From contig CAUFMB010000075.1 in assembly GCA_959026535.1 (NCBI GenBank), forward strand, positions 1 through 6,214: a stretch of 6,214 bases of DNA, read 5' to 3'. The stretch comes from an uncultured Collinsella sp. GTDB taxonomy: Bacteria; Actinomycetota; Coriobacteriia; Coriobacteriales; Coriobacteriaceae. Shown piece by piece: positions 4,865 to 6,214 of this stretch. How positions within the stretch are numbered: position 1 is the first letter of the stretch; every line of letters starts with the position of its first letter. Position numbers and translations under genes: made by a program. Under the pieces are notes generated by a model that did no database searches, was not told where the DNA came from, and worked only from the letters and a program-made list of their open reading frames with translations.

Positions 4865-5515
4865 CTACTTTCTCGTTCCGGAGATGACAAGTCCGTTCTC
4901 CTCGCAGAGATCCTTGATGCTAATGTCCTTGGCCTCAAGCTTCTTTTCCTCAAGATCTTCTTCGCAGAACTCAATGGACTCGAGGAATGCCTTGCAGGCG
5001 GGGTCGTCGGTGGTCGCCATAAAGAGAGTGATCTCGACGCTTCTTCCGGAGTTGGGAATATCGGTCGCGAGGTGCATGCTCGGTGTCTTGTGCCACGTAA
5101 AGTTGACGGTCTTCCAGGTATACCGGCCGATGGTCACGTCTTCTCCACGCTCATAGCCATCGCGGGCCGAGTCGTTGGTGACAACCGTCTCGGCGTCCTT
5201 CGTGGAGCTTACGCCAAAGGAGATGACTTTGTTGCTATCCTCGATGCCGTTGAAGAGGATTTCAGACACATTGCCATCGCTTCCGCTGCGCGCCCATACG
5301 TCGTAGCCCTCGGGTGCGTAAGCCTTGAACCACGTAAAGTCGATACGGTCGTCGACGGGCTTTTTGGACTCCTTCTTTTCGGTCGCCTGCTTGGGGGCGC
5401 TGCCGGCGTCGCTGCCAGCAGGCTTTGCAGAGCTACCGCCGTTGCAGCCCATGAGGGCCATGCTCAGGGCAAGAGCCGCAACGCATACCGCCAATAGCTT
5501 CTTAGTGATCTTCAT
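4865..5515 (-). CDS. Putative lipoprotein, paralogue A, family not recognised
   Basis: A 216-residue protein with a classical lipoprotein signal: MKITKK, a hydrophobic core LLAVCVAALALSMA, and lipobox LMGC with the lipidated cysteine at 24. A Gly/Ser/Lys-rich linker follows (about 25-53), then one conserved globular domain (about 54-216) rich in aromatic residues, including RIDFTWFKA (57-65), PEGYDVW (68-74), YTWKTVNFTWHKTPS (132-146) and a C-terminal ISIKDLCEENGL helix. It should be anchored to the outer face of the cell membrane. Three cysteines (174, 184, 204) lie in the mature domain. The start is ATG at 5515 with AAAGGG (5530-5525) nine bases before it. It lies 91 bases downstream of a tandem paralogue, with no terminator between them, and ends at a shared terminator. 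I do not recognise the domain and assign no function. Confidence 0.85.
   Translation of the reverse strand: MKITKKLLAVCVAALALSMALMGCNGGSSAKPAGSDAGSAPKQATEKKESKKPVDDRIDFTWFKAYAPEGYDVWARSGSDGNVSEILFNGIEDSNKVISFGVSSTKDAETVVTNDSARDGYERGEDVTIGRYTWKTVNFTWHKTPSMHLATDIPNSGRSVEITLFMATTDDPACKAFLESIEFCEEDLEEKKLEAKDISIKDLCEENGLVISGTRK
5436..5490 (-). repeat. 55-bp identical signal-peptide repeat, copy in paralogue A
   Basis: This stretch encodes the core of the signal peptide and the lipobox plus the first mature residues. It is identical, base for base, to 6160-6214 in paralogue B (offset 724 bp). The right edge of the window truncates the second copy, so the full length of the identity is unknown. Confidence 0.9.
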
Positions 5516-5606
5516 GGGTTCTCGCCCTTTCTTGCTCGACCCTCTCCGTTTTCCTTACAGACCGTTGTGTGGAGCAACGCCTGTCGTACACAAATGAACT
5601 GCGGGG

Positions 5607-6214
5607 CTACTTTCCCGGCTTGTACTCAGTGAGGCCGTTTTCCTTGCAGAGGTCGGCAATGCTGATGTTCTTGGCCTCGTTATGCGCCTCTTCGAGGTTC
5701 TCGGGGAACTCGAGGGACTCGAGGAATGCCTTGACGGCGGGGTCGTCGGGAGTCGTCATGAACAGGTAGATAACGACGCTTTGGCCGGTATCGGGAATCT
5801 CGGAGATCAGTTCGACGCTCGGTGTCTTGTTCCAGGTGAAGTTGACGGTCTTCCAGGTGTACTTGCCGATGGTGATATCTTCACCTGCTTCGTAGCCGTC
5901 GCTCTCGGTTTCATCGGCAACGAGCGTCTCGGCGTCGTCGGACTCAACATCAAAGGAGATGGACTTATCGCTCTCGTCGACATTCTTGAAGCAAATGCTG
6001 CCGACGAAGCCGCCGTCGCCGCTGTCGGACCAGACGTCATAGCCCTCGGGCACAGAGGCCTTGAACCAGGTGAAGTCGATACGGTTGTCCGCGGGCTTCT
6101 TGGACTCCTTTTGCTCGGTAGTGCCCTTGGAAGCGCTTCCGCCACTGGAAGAGCTTGTGCCGCCGTTGCAGCCCATGAGGGCCATGCTCAGGGCAAGAGC
6201 CGCAACGCATACCG
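5607..6214 (-). CDS. Putative lipoprotein, paralogue B, 5' end beyond the window
   Basis: The frame is open to the right edge, so the true start lies outside; 201 codons plus the TAG stop are visible. The readable part begins VCVAALALSMALMGC, the same signal core and lipobox as paralogue A, so the start is probably about nine codons beyond the edge. After a Ser/Gly-rich linker the domain aligns with paralogue A almost without gaps: about 100 of 153 positions are identical by hand count, the best conserved being RIDFTWFKA, PEGYDVW, YTWKTVNFTW, DDPAxKAFLES and ENGL. The ATG that opens MALMGC (6185) is internal to the signal peptide and is not the likely start. It probably heads or belongs to the same transcript as paralogue A. 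Function is unknown. Confidence 0.85.
   Translation of the reverse strand, partial: VCVAALALSMALMGCNGGTSSSSGGSASKGTTEQKESKKPADNRIDFTWFKASVPEGYDVWSDSGDGGFVGSICFKNVDESDKSISFDVESDDAETLVADETESDGYEAGEDITIGKYTWKTVNFTWNKTPSVELISEIPDTGQSVVIYLFMTTPDDPAVKAFLESLEFPENLEEAHNEAKNISIADLCKENGLTEYKPGK
6160..6214 (-). repeat. 55-bp identical signal-peptide repeat, copy in paralogue B
   Basis: This is the partner of 5436-5490, running into the window edge. Immediately past the identical block, in the linker and domain, the two genes differ at many positions, including synonymous ones. Confidence 0.9.

Noticed and set aside
4337..5497. 386-codon + strand frame running from inside serS through the lipoprotein gene
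   Set aside because: It crosses two intrinsic terminators and overlaps two well-supported genes in other frames; its translation is Arg/Pro/Gly-rich without domain features.

Overview
The window looks like chromosomal DNA of a GC-rich actinobacterium of the class Coriobacteriia, most like Collinsella. This is inferred from codon bias, the style of the proteins and the gene content; no search was run. Most of it is ordinary housekeeping sequence. The less ordinary parts are a rearranged tRNA 3' end, an intergenic palindromic element, an unrecognised small membrane protein and a tandem pair of unrecognised lipoproteins.

Layout, left to right. The end of a TatD-family metal-dependent nuclease (+) enters from the left edge. 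It is followed by tRNA-Leu(CAG) with its own promoter, an encoded CCA end and an intrinsic terminator. The last 18 bases of the tRNA and the whole terminator then recur 189 bp further on, without the rest of the tRNA. The intervening DNA is non-coding and rich in small hairpins. A plausible operon follows on the + strand: an SPFH/prohibitin-like membrane protein, RlmH (23S rRNA methyltransferase) and ProC (pyrroline-5-carboxylate reductase).

ProC converges on a 57-residue membrane protein encoded on the - strand. The roughly 155 bp between their stop codons is almost filled by an inverted-repeat element with an internal 17-bp hairpin, which may end transcription from both sides. The small gene diverges from serS (seryl-tRNA synthetase, +). 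Their 111-bp shared upstream region holds two perfect 12-bp palindromes, one of which could supply -10 elements for both strands.

serS ends at a strong terminator facing a second terminator for the - strand. On that strand lie two tandem paralogous lipoprotein genes, one complete and one cut by the right edge. Their mature parts are about 65% identical by hand count, but the DNA for the signal-peptide and lipobox region is identical over all 55 bp that can be compared.

Together the window covers translation and RNA maintenance (tRNA-Leu, RlmH, SerRS), proline synthesis (ProC), DNA or RNA end processing (TatD) and envelope proteins (SPFH, small membrane protein, lipoproteins). I see no CRISPR array, transposase, phage gene or defence system. 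The best candidates for something undescribed are the two non-coding elements and the lipoprotein pair.
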